In this document: positions 1 through 8,652 of the stretch, in pieces | How positions within the stretch are numbered: the stretch's first letter is position 1 | Layout: every line of letters begins with the position of its first letter | Assembly (NCBI GenBank): GCA_945877115.1 | Contig: CAMCQR010000020.1 | Span: forward strand, 1 to 35,280 | Length of the DNA: 35,280 nucleotides | From: Synechococcus sp. UW140 | GTDB lineage: Bacteria > Cyanobacteriota > Cyanobacteriia > PCC-6307 > Cyanobiaceae | Direction of reading: 5' to 3' | Notes under the pieces: generated by a model | Seen by the model: only the letters and a program-made list of their open reading frames with translations | Databases searched by the model: none | What the model was told of the DNA's origin: nothing | Translations under genes and position numbers: made by a program

Positions 1-471
1 GAGCTGCCCGTTGTGGTGTTTGCGATACATATGCAGCGATCAGCAGTTACAGCAACCGACAATTGCCCTGTTCGTCGCCAGTTTAACGCCTCTCGATCGC
101 TGAGACAAGTTGCGCTGCAGTCGATTTGGCTTTCTCAGTAGTCCCTAAATATCCTGAATTGCCAGCATCACTAATTTCGAGTGCAAAGATCAGGGACTTT
201 GACCGAGTCTAGACTATTTGGAGAGGCCTATTTATCAGGGAGCAGAAACGCTTTGTGAGATAGTACCTCGACATAATGCGGCCCAAATCGATTTCAGCCT
301 ACTAAGCATTGCTGAAGCCAAAAAGGTTCACCAGCAGTAGCTAATGTGTGATTATCCAGTTACTGCGGCGCGATGATCTTATCCATAATGCTCAGCGCTA
401 TTAGTCTCGCTTGTGGTGGCCGGTAGTTAAGCGTAGATAGCCGACTAGGGTAGTAGCTTAAAAGCCACAAA

Positions 472-1251
472 TCAAATTACGGCTACCTTGATAAATATCG
501 CGTGGCCATTAATATTGTGTATAAAGACAAGATCTTGTCGCTTCTGAAGCTCTTGGCAAAATACAGTTATTCCTTCGCAACCGAGAAAACCATAGTCATC
601 GAAAACAATTATACCACCTACTGTTAAGTGTGGAAGACACCATTCCACTACATCCTTAGCAGAAGAATAAACATCAACGTCACAATGTAACATTGCAATT
701 GGTGTCTCCACTAAGTGCGAGGTTTCTTCGGGAAATATTCCAGTTAGAACACTGTAATTAGGGATCAGTAGAGATTCCATGAGATCTTTTACCATTGTTT
801 CAGATGTATCAGCATGCTCTCCTCCTATGTAAGATGTATCCATTGAACCAGCTTTGACGACTCCCTCAAATGTATCTGCTAGGAATACCTTTTTCCCGTT
901 GGCCTTGGCAGCCTTAGCCAGGATAGCGCCTGTACCACCTCGCCATACACCAACTTCAAGAATAGAGCCTTGTACATTGGTCAACTGTTTAGCAAGATAC
1001 CAAAGTTCATAGCAGCGATAGATGTCGACAAGCGTATTAAGCTTTACTTTTTCATAGATCTTAATAAACTCTTTGTCATCAAGCCAAGGGGCCAGAGTAG
1101 AAAATGGAAGAATTCGGTGGTGACTGATCGATGAATTTGGATGAGTCCAAGGCTCTTGATCTCTGATCGTTTGGTAAGCGTCTCTGATGTTATCCGGCCT
1201 TGAACCCGGCATTGCGTCCGTGAAGAATTCAGTACAAATAAAATTTAGCAC
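472..1251 (-). CDS. TylF/MycF-family (macrocin O-methyltransferase-like) SAM methyltransferase
   Basis: 259 aa ORF; motifs 'GSILEVGVWRGGTGAILAKAA', 'LADTFEGV', 'LHCDVDVYSSAKDVVEW', 'GGIIVFDDYG' typical of TylF methyltransferases. Confidence 0.85.
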   Translation of the reverse strand: MLNFICTEFFTDAMPGSRPDNIRDAYQTIRDQEPWTHPNSSISHHRILPFSTLAPWLDDKEFIKIYEKVKLNTLVDIYRCYELWYLAKQLTNVQGSILEVGVWRGGTGAILAKAAKANGKKVFLADTFEGVVKAGSMDTSYIGGEHADTSETMVKDLMESLLIPNYSVLTGIFPEETSHLVETPIAMLHCDVDVYSSAKDVVEWCLPHLTVGGIIVFDDYGFLGCEGITVFCQELQKRQDLVFIHNINGHAIFIKVAVI

Positions 1252-1589
1252 ATAACCATGTACGCCACTTGGCAGACAAGCTTGGTTGACAAGTATATGG
1301 GAGTCATGCTAAGAGCATAAGAGTGACGTCAGCAAACAATAGCTTTTAAGACTATACCACTAAGCGTAGGCAAGTCGGAGGGCACAGATGTTATTAAATG
1401 CTGAACTAAATACTAAAATAAGATTCGAAAGGCTAGAGATGCAAGCCTGAATAAATAGATACTATAAAACTTGATCCACACGCTTTAACAGGGCCAATTA
1501 AACTTAATAAGCCATCCATTGCTGAAGAGTCCTTGACAATAGTTTAGTTGCGACATGCAATGCATAGATTTACTATCTTACATGGAGTT

Positions 1590-2735
1590 CTAGATAAACT
1601 CAATTTTACGAATGCCTCTTTCATGCAGAGCTGTCTCTATTTCTGACTTTCCCCATGATACACTGACGACAAAAGTAGAATCTGGGAATTCGCTGCAACA
1701 TGTATCAATATCCATAAATTTATACATTTTTGCGTATTCAGACTGATTCAACTCAGCATAGCGTCTGTCAACAATTGCGGCTATAGGCAACCCTGATAAA
1801 GGGCCACCAGGTGAGATGGATCTGAAGAAGTTATCCCCAAATCCGTATGCGACGATTTGAGGGCTGGATTTTAATCTTTCACGTGTCGATTGCGCGCGAA
1901 TCATCTCGTCATCAATATAACCTTGAAGTTCTTGCATTAATTCCTTATTGACTATCCCTTCATTGATATGCGGCTTGATATGTGGAGTTGCCAGCACATA
2001 TATGGCAGGGTATAAATGTCCATCCTTGTAATCAAAGTCATTCCGGCCAGAATCGATCACAGAAAGTCCCCACTGCTCCACAAGATGATGCAAAGAATAA
2101 TAAGAGAAGTGATTAACATGCAGCCTGTCAAAATAGTAAAGATACTCCATGCGTTGATATTGGCGATAACTTGCAGCATCAGGTACTTCGATATAGACCT
2201 GGCCCTGGGGAGATAGGCGTCTCAAAAGGTTAGCAATATCATCAAAACTAACCAGATGTTCAATGACGTGGGACAGAATGATCAGATCGAAGGTTCCGTC
2301 GAGATTAACCCAGTCTTCTGAAAAGAAGATTTGACTATCGGCTTGTTGTTCTGGACTTATATTAGGATCAACTGCGAAATAAGATTTGTCGGGAAACTCT
2401 TGGAGTATTGTGCGCAACAAGCCAGCCTGTCCGCAACCAAAATCTAATACTCGAGTCGTTTGAGGTTGGCTCAACAAGGAACGCAAAAGTTCCATTTGCT
2501 GTGTATATCTTTTCTTCGACTCTGCAGTTAGATTTGCATCTACACCATAGATATCATTTGTAATGGCCGCGTAGTGCGCTTTATAGCTTGCATTATCGCG
2601 TGGAGAGGTATATCCAAAATCACAAGATGTGCAAATTTGGATACCAATAGTCTGTGGCAAGAATTTCGTTCGCGAAAATGTAAGAGAATGGAGGTGTTTA
2701 GCGGTTCCTTGACAAATGGGACATTGTTGGGACAT
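1590..2735 (-). CDS. Class I SAM-dependent methyltransferase with N-terminal zinc ribbon and C-terminal Rossmann-like domain (C-methyltransferase-like architecture)
   Basis: 381 aa; CPIC...CTSC at N-terminus, 'RVLDFGCGQAGLL' SAM motif, 'FDLIILSHVIEHL', C-terminal 'IVAYGFGDNFFRSI...' domain. Confidence 0.8.
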   Translation of the reverse strand: MSQQCPICQGTAKHLHSLTFSRTKFLPQTIGIQICTSCDFGYTSPRDNASYKAHYAAITNDIYGVDANLTAESKKRYTQQMELLRSLLSQPQTTRVLDFGCGQAGLLRTILQEFPDKSYFAVDPNISPEQQADSQIFFSEDWVNLDGTFDLIILSHVIEHLVSFDDIANLLRRLSPQGQVYIEVPDAASYRQYQRMEYLYYFDRLHVNHFSYYSLHHLVEQWGLSVIDSGRNDFDYKDGHLYPAIYVLATPHIKPHINEGIVNKELMQELQGYIDDEMIRAQSTRERLKSSPQIVAYGFGDNFFRSISPGGPLSGLPIAAIVDRRYAELNQSEYAKMYKFMDIDTCCSEFPDSTFVVSVSWGKSEIETALHERGIRKIEFI

Positions 2736-2743
2736 GAATGACT

Positions 2744-3637
2744 TTAAGACTCACTGTGCACACAAGCTAGCATAAAAACAGTATACGATTTGCTTTCTAT
2801 CTGGATATCGTGAGAAACTATTGAGAGCAACGACAAACCAACGCTAACCATCAAAGCCTCTAGTGCACTTTGGTTGAAAAAGTTGATATGTTCGTGCCAA
2901 TGACGCTTTTTCCTAAGTAATTTTACCCCATCTAGATATTCTTTGACAAGATTTTCAAGTGGTACCTCTATATATAGAACAGTTGTTGGCCTCATGATGG
3001 CCTTTATCTCCCGCAAAACTTTGCGGGGAAACGGTACATGCTCAAGTACATTACTGCAAACAATTAAATCATAGTCATTCTTGGCAGCTGTTTGTTTGGA
3101 AACTTTTGGGAATAGACCAAAAGTTTCCACCCCACTGATGTCATAGATATGTATTGTATTAGAAGCGCTTTCTTTAAATGGGGTGTTTACTCCTGTGTCA
3201 CCACCCCAGTCGAGCACACGCATCGTTTTTGGCAGGTATGGCTGCAGGAAACTCTCTACATCTCCAATATAAGACATACCTTCTAGCAATGCTTTATTGC
3301 GCTCGGTGTAACCTGGCTCATATTTCTCTCTTAGCAGTGTGTATTCGCTATCACGATAGTTGTCGTATAATCTCATCATTTCACTGTCTGAAAACCTTAT
3401 GTCCATAAACAGTAACCCACATTGCTCGCAAAGGAGCGAATTGCAAAGCGAATAGGCAATTCCTTGAGGTATTGTTTTCAATCCCCAACTCTCATCAATT
3501 AGAGCTGGTTCCCAACTGTATATCCGCTGAGCCATGAATGGCATCAATATTGCAGGGGACCGGCTCAATTGTTCACTCCCACAACATACGCATGAGGTTG
3601 CTGTATGCTGATACTCCTCGGAGTGTATGGCTTTCAT
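2744..3637 (-). CDS. Class I SAM-dependent methyltransferase with N-terminal Cys-rich (zinc ribbon-like) segment
   Basis: 297 aa; CVCC...CEQC, 'MRVLDWGGDTG', 'YDLIVCSNVLEHV'; start ATG overlaps upstream gene's stop (ATGA). Confidence 0.78.
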   Translation of the reverse strand: MKAIHSEEYQHTATSCVCCGSEQLSRSPAILMPFMAQRIYSWEPALIDESWGLKTIPQGIAYSLCNSLLCEQCGLLFMDIRFSDSEMMRLYDNYRDSEYTLLREKYEPGYTERNKALLEGMSYIGDVESFLQPYLPKTMRVLDWGGDTGVNTPFKESASNTIHIYDISGVETFGLFPKVSKQTAAKNDYDLIVCSNVLEHVPFPRKVLREIKAIMRPTTVLYIEVPLENLVKEYLDGVKLLRKKRHWHEHINFFNQSALEALMVSVGLSLLSIVSHDIQIESKSYTVFMLACVHSES

Positions 3638-5553
3638 GTTAACGGTTGCAGCAAGTCAAGTGCATGCCAAAAACCAGCCCCATGGTCTTTGTGGCCTTGC
3701 CATACCTCAGGGATGAAACTGACATTTTGGCTGCCTACAATGGTTTTCCACGATTGGTCCCAGTTTACATCCCCAGTGCCCATCACCACACCCTCGCCAT
3801 TGGTGCCAGAGGCATCGGCGACATGCAGGTGGGCTGTCACGGGCAAAAGCAGTTCCAGGGAACGCTGAAAATCTAGCGCGAAATGATTGCAGGTCATCTG
3901 CAGATGGGCCAAGTCCAGACACAACCGCAATCCATGGGTCTTGGCTTGTTCTGCCAGCTCCTCCGGCATCATGAAAATGTTCTGGTGGCGCTGGCCTCCG
4001 AAGTGCCAGGGAAATGGCGCCATATTTTGAGGGATGAGCTCAGTGCCAGCAAAATTAATCTGCTGGCAAGCGCTGTGGAAGCGATCATAGAGCTCTGTGC
4101 GGTGCTCCACCGCAAAAGGTGCATCTGCTGAGAAACCCCCCACATTGGCCACAATCAGCATCGAATCAGCCTTTGGGAAGAAGGGGGCCAGTTGCAATGT
4201 GGCATCAACGACCCGTTGCAGATTGTGAATCGAACGCTGGCGATAGGCGATGTCATCGGAGGCCAGATCCAGCAATTCGCTGTTTTCAAACAGCTCTGGT
4301 GCGTGCACAACCAATCGGCTGCAATCCACCGTGTGCAAATAAGGCTTGGGATCAACAGCCAAATCGCGATAGGAGAGATGAAACTCAAACAGATCGGGAT
4401 CAATGCGGTTTGAAAAGTCGGCGAAGTCGTGATAGCGCACTGGAATGCCCCACTTCACCGGGAAACTATATTGGCGTTTATTCGTATCCAGGCCAGTGAT
4501 GTCGCTATCAAAGAGAAAGTCGCCTTGGGCTATGTTGCGTTGCGCTGTTTTACCGATCAGCTCTTGGAGCCGATAAGGGGCAAGACCCTGTCCAGGGCTG
4601 GCCACACGGAAGCAGTCGTTGCTGAACACTTCACCCGGCATGATGGCACGGGTAGCGATAACGCTTTTGGCCAGGTTTTCACGGTTCAGCAATTCGCCCT
4701 GGCTCACGTGCCGCGCCGGGCCATCCCAGTGCAACGCTTGTTCCACAGAGCGGATGCCATCGACCAATTGCTTGAATTCAGCTGGTTCAAGACTTGCCAG
4801 GTGGTCCGGTCCTTCCATGCTGCGGTCTAAGGTGATGTGCCGCTCAACAATACAAGCACCTAATGCAACTGCTGCAGTGGTGATTGCGGTGCCCCGTTCA
4901 TGGCCGGAGTAGCCAATCAAAGGGTGGAGTTGTTTGAGGCGGGTAATGTAAGGCAGTTGAATGTCGCTTTCCGGGGCCGGGTATGTGCTGTTGCAATGCA
5001 AAAGTGCAAACTCTGCATTGAGTGCATTGAGTTGGTCAATCGCTCGAATGATCTCCTGCTCAAACGACATTCCGGTCGATAAGATCAGTGGAATGCCCAG
5101 TGAGGCGGCTTTGGCAATCAGGTAAGGGTTGCAGAGATCTGCCGAGGCCATCTTTAAGGCCGGCACATCCATCGTGGCCAGAGCATCAACGCTCGGTTCA
5201 TCCCACGGCGTGCACATGTAGGTCACGCCCCTCTCCTTGCAGTAGGCGCGCAGTTCACGGTGTTCCTGCAGGGAGAGTTCCACCTTGTTGAGCAGGTCTT
5301 GGATGTACTCTGCACCGAGATCTTCGGCCACTGAACCATCGTCGCGACTGCGATAAAGCGCCTCTCGATTGCGCAACTGAAACTTCACGCAGTCAGCACC
5401 TGCCGCGATTGCGACATCGATCAATTGGCGCGCCATGGCCACAGAGCCCTGGTGATTGTTGCCGATCTCGGCTATCACAAACACACGGGAGCCGCCAATC
5501 AGGTGGTCATCGATGGTGAACGTCGTAGAGCTCATAAAACTTTGGTGCGCCAA
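3634..5553 (-). CDS. N-acetylneuraminate synthase (NeuB)-family protein with SAF domain, fused to C-terminal sugar phosphate isomerase/epimerase-like TIM barrel
   Basis: 639 aa; NeuB motifs 'GADCVKFQ', 'ILSTGMS', 'LLHCNSTYPAP', 'IGYSGHERG', 'VERHITLDRSMEGPDH'; SAF-like 'SVIATRAIMPGEVFSNDCF'; C-terminal about 280 aa with 'LCLDLAHLQMTCNHF', 'AHLHVADASGTNGEGVVMGTGDVNW', 'FIPEVWQGH'. Confidence 0.85.
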   Translation of the reverse strand: MAHQSFMSSTTFTIDDHLIGGSRVFVIAEIGNNHQGSVAMARQLIDVAIAAGADCVKFQLRNREALYRSRDDGSVAEDLGAEYIQDLLNKVELSLQEHRELRAYCKERGVTYMCTPWDEPSVDALATMDVPALKMASADLCNPYLIAKAASLGIPLILSTGMSFEQEIIRAIDQLNALNAEFALLHCNSTYPAPESDIQLPYITRLKQLHPLIGYSGHERGTAITTAAVALGACIVERHITLDRSMEGPDHLASLEPAEFKQLVDGIRSVEQALHWDGPARHVSQGELLNRENLAKSVIATRAIMPGEVFSNDCFRVASPGQGLAPYRLQELIGKTAQRNIAQGDFLFDSDITGLDTNKRQYSFPVKWGIPVRYHDFADFSNRIDPDLFEFHLSYRDLAVDPKPYLHTVDCSRLVVHAPELFENSELLDLASDDIAYRQRSIHNLQRVVDATLQLAPFFPKADSMLIVANVGGFSADAPFAVEHRTELYDRFHSACQQINFAGTELIPQNMAPFPWHFGGQRHQNIFMMPEELAEQAKTHGLRLCLDLAHLQMTCNHFALDFQRSLELLLPVTAHLHVADASGTNGEGVVMGTGDVNWDQSWKTIVGSQNVSFIPEVWQGHKDHGAGFWHALDLLQPLT

Positions 5554-6896
5554 GAGACTACTCCGCCCGTTTCAAAGCGGAAGCTGGACAATGTGCAATT
5601 CAGGTCTCGCAAGCAGCGGGCAACCTGCTGGCGATATTGAGGCTGGACAAAAAACAAGAAAAAACCCCCCGCACCTGCGCCGAGCAACTTTCCTCCCAGG
5701 GCACCCGCTTCGCGCGCCGCTTCGTAGATCGCATCAATTTTGGGTGTGCTGATCGAGGCAGAAAAGCTTCGCTTGAGCCGCCAGGCCTCATCCAGATTGC
5801 GGCCAAAGTCCATCAATTCGCCACGGATCAGATGTTTGTGCATCTGCCTGCAGAGGCTCACCATTTGAGTCACTTGGTGAGCATTGTCATCTTGGCTTAT
5901 CGTGACGCGCTGTTGCTCGTGCAGTTTACCAGAATCGTGCTTAATGTGCGAATCACACAGAATCAGGCATTCTTCAAGCTCGTTCAGGATGTTTGGTTCC
6001 ATGCGGATCGCGTGGACCAGGTTTTTTTTGCCATCCAGCTCGATCAGGTTGAATCCTCCAAAGGCAGACGCATACTGATCTTGCCAACCACCAGCGATCC
6101 CAAAGCACACCCGTTCGGCATGGAAGGCCAGCTCCGCCATTTCATAGGTGCTCCAGTGGTCCAGTCGCATTTCATTGAAGCTTGCAACCACCGCCGTTGC
6201 AACCGCTGAGGAACCGCCCAGACCGGATCCAACCGGGAAGTCGGATCGTACGTACAGATCGAAACCGAAATCAGGCTTGATCACTGAAACAACAGATGTA
6301 AGCAAGCTGCGATCGGAAGACTTGAGCAGATCCATGATCGATGCAAAGTGCTCATGGGTGTCTAAGTCCTCGGAGTAGATGTTAATTTCCTGGTCTGCCC
6401 GCGGAATCAGTGTGGCGTGGCTGTAAAGAGCCACAGTGGTACTTAAGGCCGCCCCGGGTCGATCAACAAAGTAATAGGTCAAATCCGAGCCGCCGCCGCT
6501 GAAGCTGATCCTCACGGGTGCCCGTGCCCGGGTCAGGATCGGGGCTTCGGGGGAAGCGAGGTCGTAGTCTGCGGTGACCAGATCAACTAATTTGCCTTTC
6601 TTGTCAACCCGAGGGATGACGTGAAAACCAAGATCAAGCAGCTTGAGCAAGTGCTCTTTACTCGCTTCTAGGTTGACACTGCGATACTGCGTATTCATGC
6701 AGGCGGTAACAAGATCAGCCGTGCTGCCACCATGCAGCAAATGCCTACGCAAATCGCCATTGGTAATCAAACCAAGCAAATGATCGTCTTCATCAACAAT
6801 GAAGACGATCTGAAACCGGCTTGACTCCATTCGCTCTACTGCCGCAAGTACATCTTGCGTACACAGCATCGTGAGGTGGTCAGTGAGATCGTTCAC
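5532..6896 (-). CDS. GHMP-family sugar kinase (HddA-like heptose kinase family) with N-terminal CBS-domain pair
   Basis: 454 aa; CBS-like 'FIVDEDDHLLGLITNGDLRRHL'; GHMP motifs 'RAPVRISFSGGGSDL', 'PVGSGLGGSSAVATAVV', 'GALGGKLLGAGAGGFFLFF'; overlaps the next gene by about 22 bp. Confidence 0.83.
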   Translation of the reverse strand: MNDLTDHLTMLCTQDVLAAVERMESSRFQIVFIVDEDDHLLGLITNGDLRRHLLHGGSTADLVTACMNTQYRSVNLEASKEHLLKLLDLGFHVIPRVDKKGKLVDLVTADYDLASPEAPILTRARAPVRISFSGGGSDLTYYFVDRPGAALSTTVALYSHATLIPRADQEINIYSEDLDTHEHFASIMDLLKSSDRSLLTSVVSVIKPDFGFDLYVRSDFPVGSGLGGSSAVATAVVASFNEMRLDHWSTYEMAELAFHAERVCFGIAGGWQDQYASAFGGFNLIELDGKKNLVHAIRMEPNILNELEECLILCDSHIKHDSGKLHEQQRVTISQDDNAHQVTQMVSLCRQMHKHLIRGELMDFGRNLDEAWRLKRSFSASISTPKIDAIYEAAREAGALGGKLLGAGAGGFFLFFVQPQYRQQVARCLRDLNCTLSSFRFETGGVVSWRTKVL

Positions 6897-6905
6897 AGCA
6901 AAACC

Positions 6906-8438
6906 TCAAACGAGATTGGCAACGAATTGCCTGATCAGGCTGACCTCCTGATCGATCATCGCCTCGGTGAGACCTGGAAAGGTGCCCAAGAAGATGGCTC
7001 GCTCCATCACTAGATCCGCGCCCGGCATCTCCGCTTCCACCAGCCGCAGCGCCTCGGGCCGCTCGCTACGCAACTGCACAAAGGCTGGCTGCTTCAACAG
7101 GTTGCCGCCGAACAGCATGCGGGTGCCCACGCCGACGCTGGCCAGATGCCGACCTAGATCGGAGCTGGTGAAGGGAGCTTCCGGTTTCACCAGTAACAGG
7201 AACCCGAACCAGCTGCAGTCGGTGCTGCAACCGCTGTCATCCCACTCGAAGGCACCAGTGGCTGGATCAAAGCCGGTGGCATGGGTGGGCAGGCAGAACT
7301 CCAGCAGGTGGCTGAGGGGTTCGAGGCCCCGGCGCAGCCGCAGCCAGTTGCGCTTGCGGGCCTCGATGAACTCGGGCAGGCGCCTCAGCTGCACGCGGCC
7401 GATAGCGGCCTGGGGATCGAGCGGTTTGAGGTTGTAGCCGAAGTGGGAATAGATGTACTTGTGGTCGTAGCCCTTAGGCAGTTCGCCTAGCTGCCAGTCA
7501 TAGCGCTTGCCGCAGGTGTCGTCTTTGCCGCTGGGGCACCAGCAGTCGCGGCCCCAGTCGCGGAAGCTCTCGACGATCCGCCGGAGCAGGGCGCTGTTGA
7601 CGATGTTCACCGCGCCACCCTCGCCCATGGTGAGGTGATGGGGCGGGTAGAAGCTCTGGGTGCTCAGATCTCCCCAGGTGCCGGTCCAGCGGATCACGTG
7701 GTCGGGGCCGGCGTCGAGGCCTGGGCTGTTGTCCTTGAAGCCGAGGCTTTCGGCCACGCTGCGCGGCATCGTGTAGGAGCAGCCGAGGGCATCGCAGTTG
7801 TCCTCGATCAGCCAGAGCTGATGGCGGCGGCAAAAGGCCAGCACCGCTGCCAGATCGAAGGGATTGCCGAGGGCATGGGCGGCCATCACCGCCTTGGTGC
7901 GCCCAGGCACATAGGCCTGCTCCAGCTGGTCGACCCGCAGGTTGCCGGTGACGGGGTCGTTGTCGAGGAAGACGGGGATGCAGCCGTTCTGCAGGATCGG
8001 CGTGACGGTGGTGGGAAAACCTGCCGCGCACGTGATCACCTCATCACCGGGTCGGAGCCGCCGTTCGGAGGACAGCAAGGGCGAGGTGAGGGCCGAGAGG
8101 GCAAGCAGGTTGGCCGAGGAGCCGGAGTTCACCGCCAGGCAGGCCCGCACGCCCAGGAAGGCGGCCAGTTCCTTCTGGAAGGCCTCGCCTTCGGCCCCCA
8201 GGGTGAGCCAGAAATCCAGGGTGCTCGATACGGCGGCTTCCACCTCGTCTTCTGTGAAGACCCGGCCGGCGTAGGGGATCGGGCTGCCCTCAGGCCAGGG
8301 GGTGCGGGCTGGGTCTGCGGCGGGGCGATGGGACGCATGGGCCTGCCGTGCGTAATCGCGGGTGAGGCTGAGGATATGGGCCTTGAGATCGGGAAGCGAG
8401 GTCACGCGGGTCGGGGCTGAGGTAGGCGTCCGGATCAA
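6906..8438 (-). CDS. rfbH: RfbH-type CDP-4-keto-6-deoxyglucose-3-dehydrase (E1, PMP and [2Fe-2S]); DegT/DnrJ/EryC1 fold
   Basis: 'QSFYPPHHLTMGEGGAV' (His in place of the usual PLP Lys), 'FRDWGRDCWCPSGKDDTCGKRYDWQLGELPKGYDHKYIYSHFGYN'; called start is TTG, with an alternative GTG at 8405. Confidence 0.88.
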   Translation of the reverse strand: MIRTPTSAPTRVTSLPDLKAHILSLTRDYARQAHASHRPAADPARTPWPEGSPIPYAGRVFTEDEVEAAVSSTLDFWLTLGAEGEAFQKELAAFLGVRACLAVNSGSSANLLALSALTSPLLSSERRLRPGDEVITCAAGFPTTVTPILQNGCIPVFLDNDPVTGNLRVDQLEQAYVPGRTKAVMAAHALGNPFDLAAVLAFCRRHQLWLIEDNCDALGCSYTMPRSVAESLGFKDNSPGLDAGPDHVIRWTGTWGDLSTQSFYPPHHLTMGEGGAVNIVNSALLRRIVESFRDWGRDCWCPSGKDDTCGKRYDWQLGELPKGYDHKYIYSHFGYNLKPLDPQAAIGRVQLRRLPEFIEARKRNWLRLRRGLEPLSHLLEFCLPTHATGFDPATGAFEWDDSGCSTDCSWFGFLLLVKPEAPFTSSDLGRHLASVGVGTRMLFGGNLLKQPAFVQLRSERPEALRLVEAEMPGADLVMERAIFLGTFPGLTEAMIDQEVSLIRQFVANLV

Positions 8439-8500
8439 GCCCCTTGCATTTAAGGGCAGTTGCCAGCGAAGCCTGCCGGCGCCTGTTCCAGCTGAGCGTG

Positions 8501-8512
8501 CGCCCTAGGGCG
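8501..8512. repeat. Perfect 12-bp palindrome CGCCCTAGGGCG
   Basis: Read directly; within the same divergent intergenic region. Confidence 0.6.
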
Positions 8513-8570
8513 TAGGGCCTTGCAGAAGCGGTCAAGGATGCACTCCACTTGGGCAAGCAACCAAAGTTCC

Positions 8571-8602
8571 GCCCAAGGGCCGACTCGGTGCGGCCTTTGG
8601 GC
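8571..8602 (+). promoter_or_regulatory. Hairpin in the divergent rfbH / ABC-transporter intergenic region
   Basis: GCCCAAGGGCCG-ACTCGGTG-CGGCCTTTGGGC: 12 bp stem; the single mismatch is a G.U wobble on the + strand RNA and A.C on the - strand. Confidence 0.65.
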
Positions 8603-8652
8603 CGGCAGCGGCGGGTCAAGGGTGCCAGGAACCCGTTGTATAACAGCCCAGG

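Noticed and set aside
7635-8420. 261 aa plus-strand ORF
   Set aside because: Antisense to the well-supported rfbH
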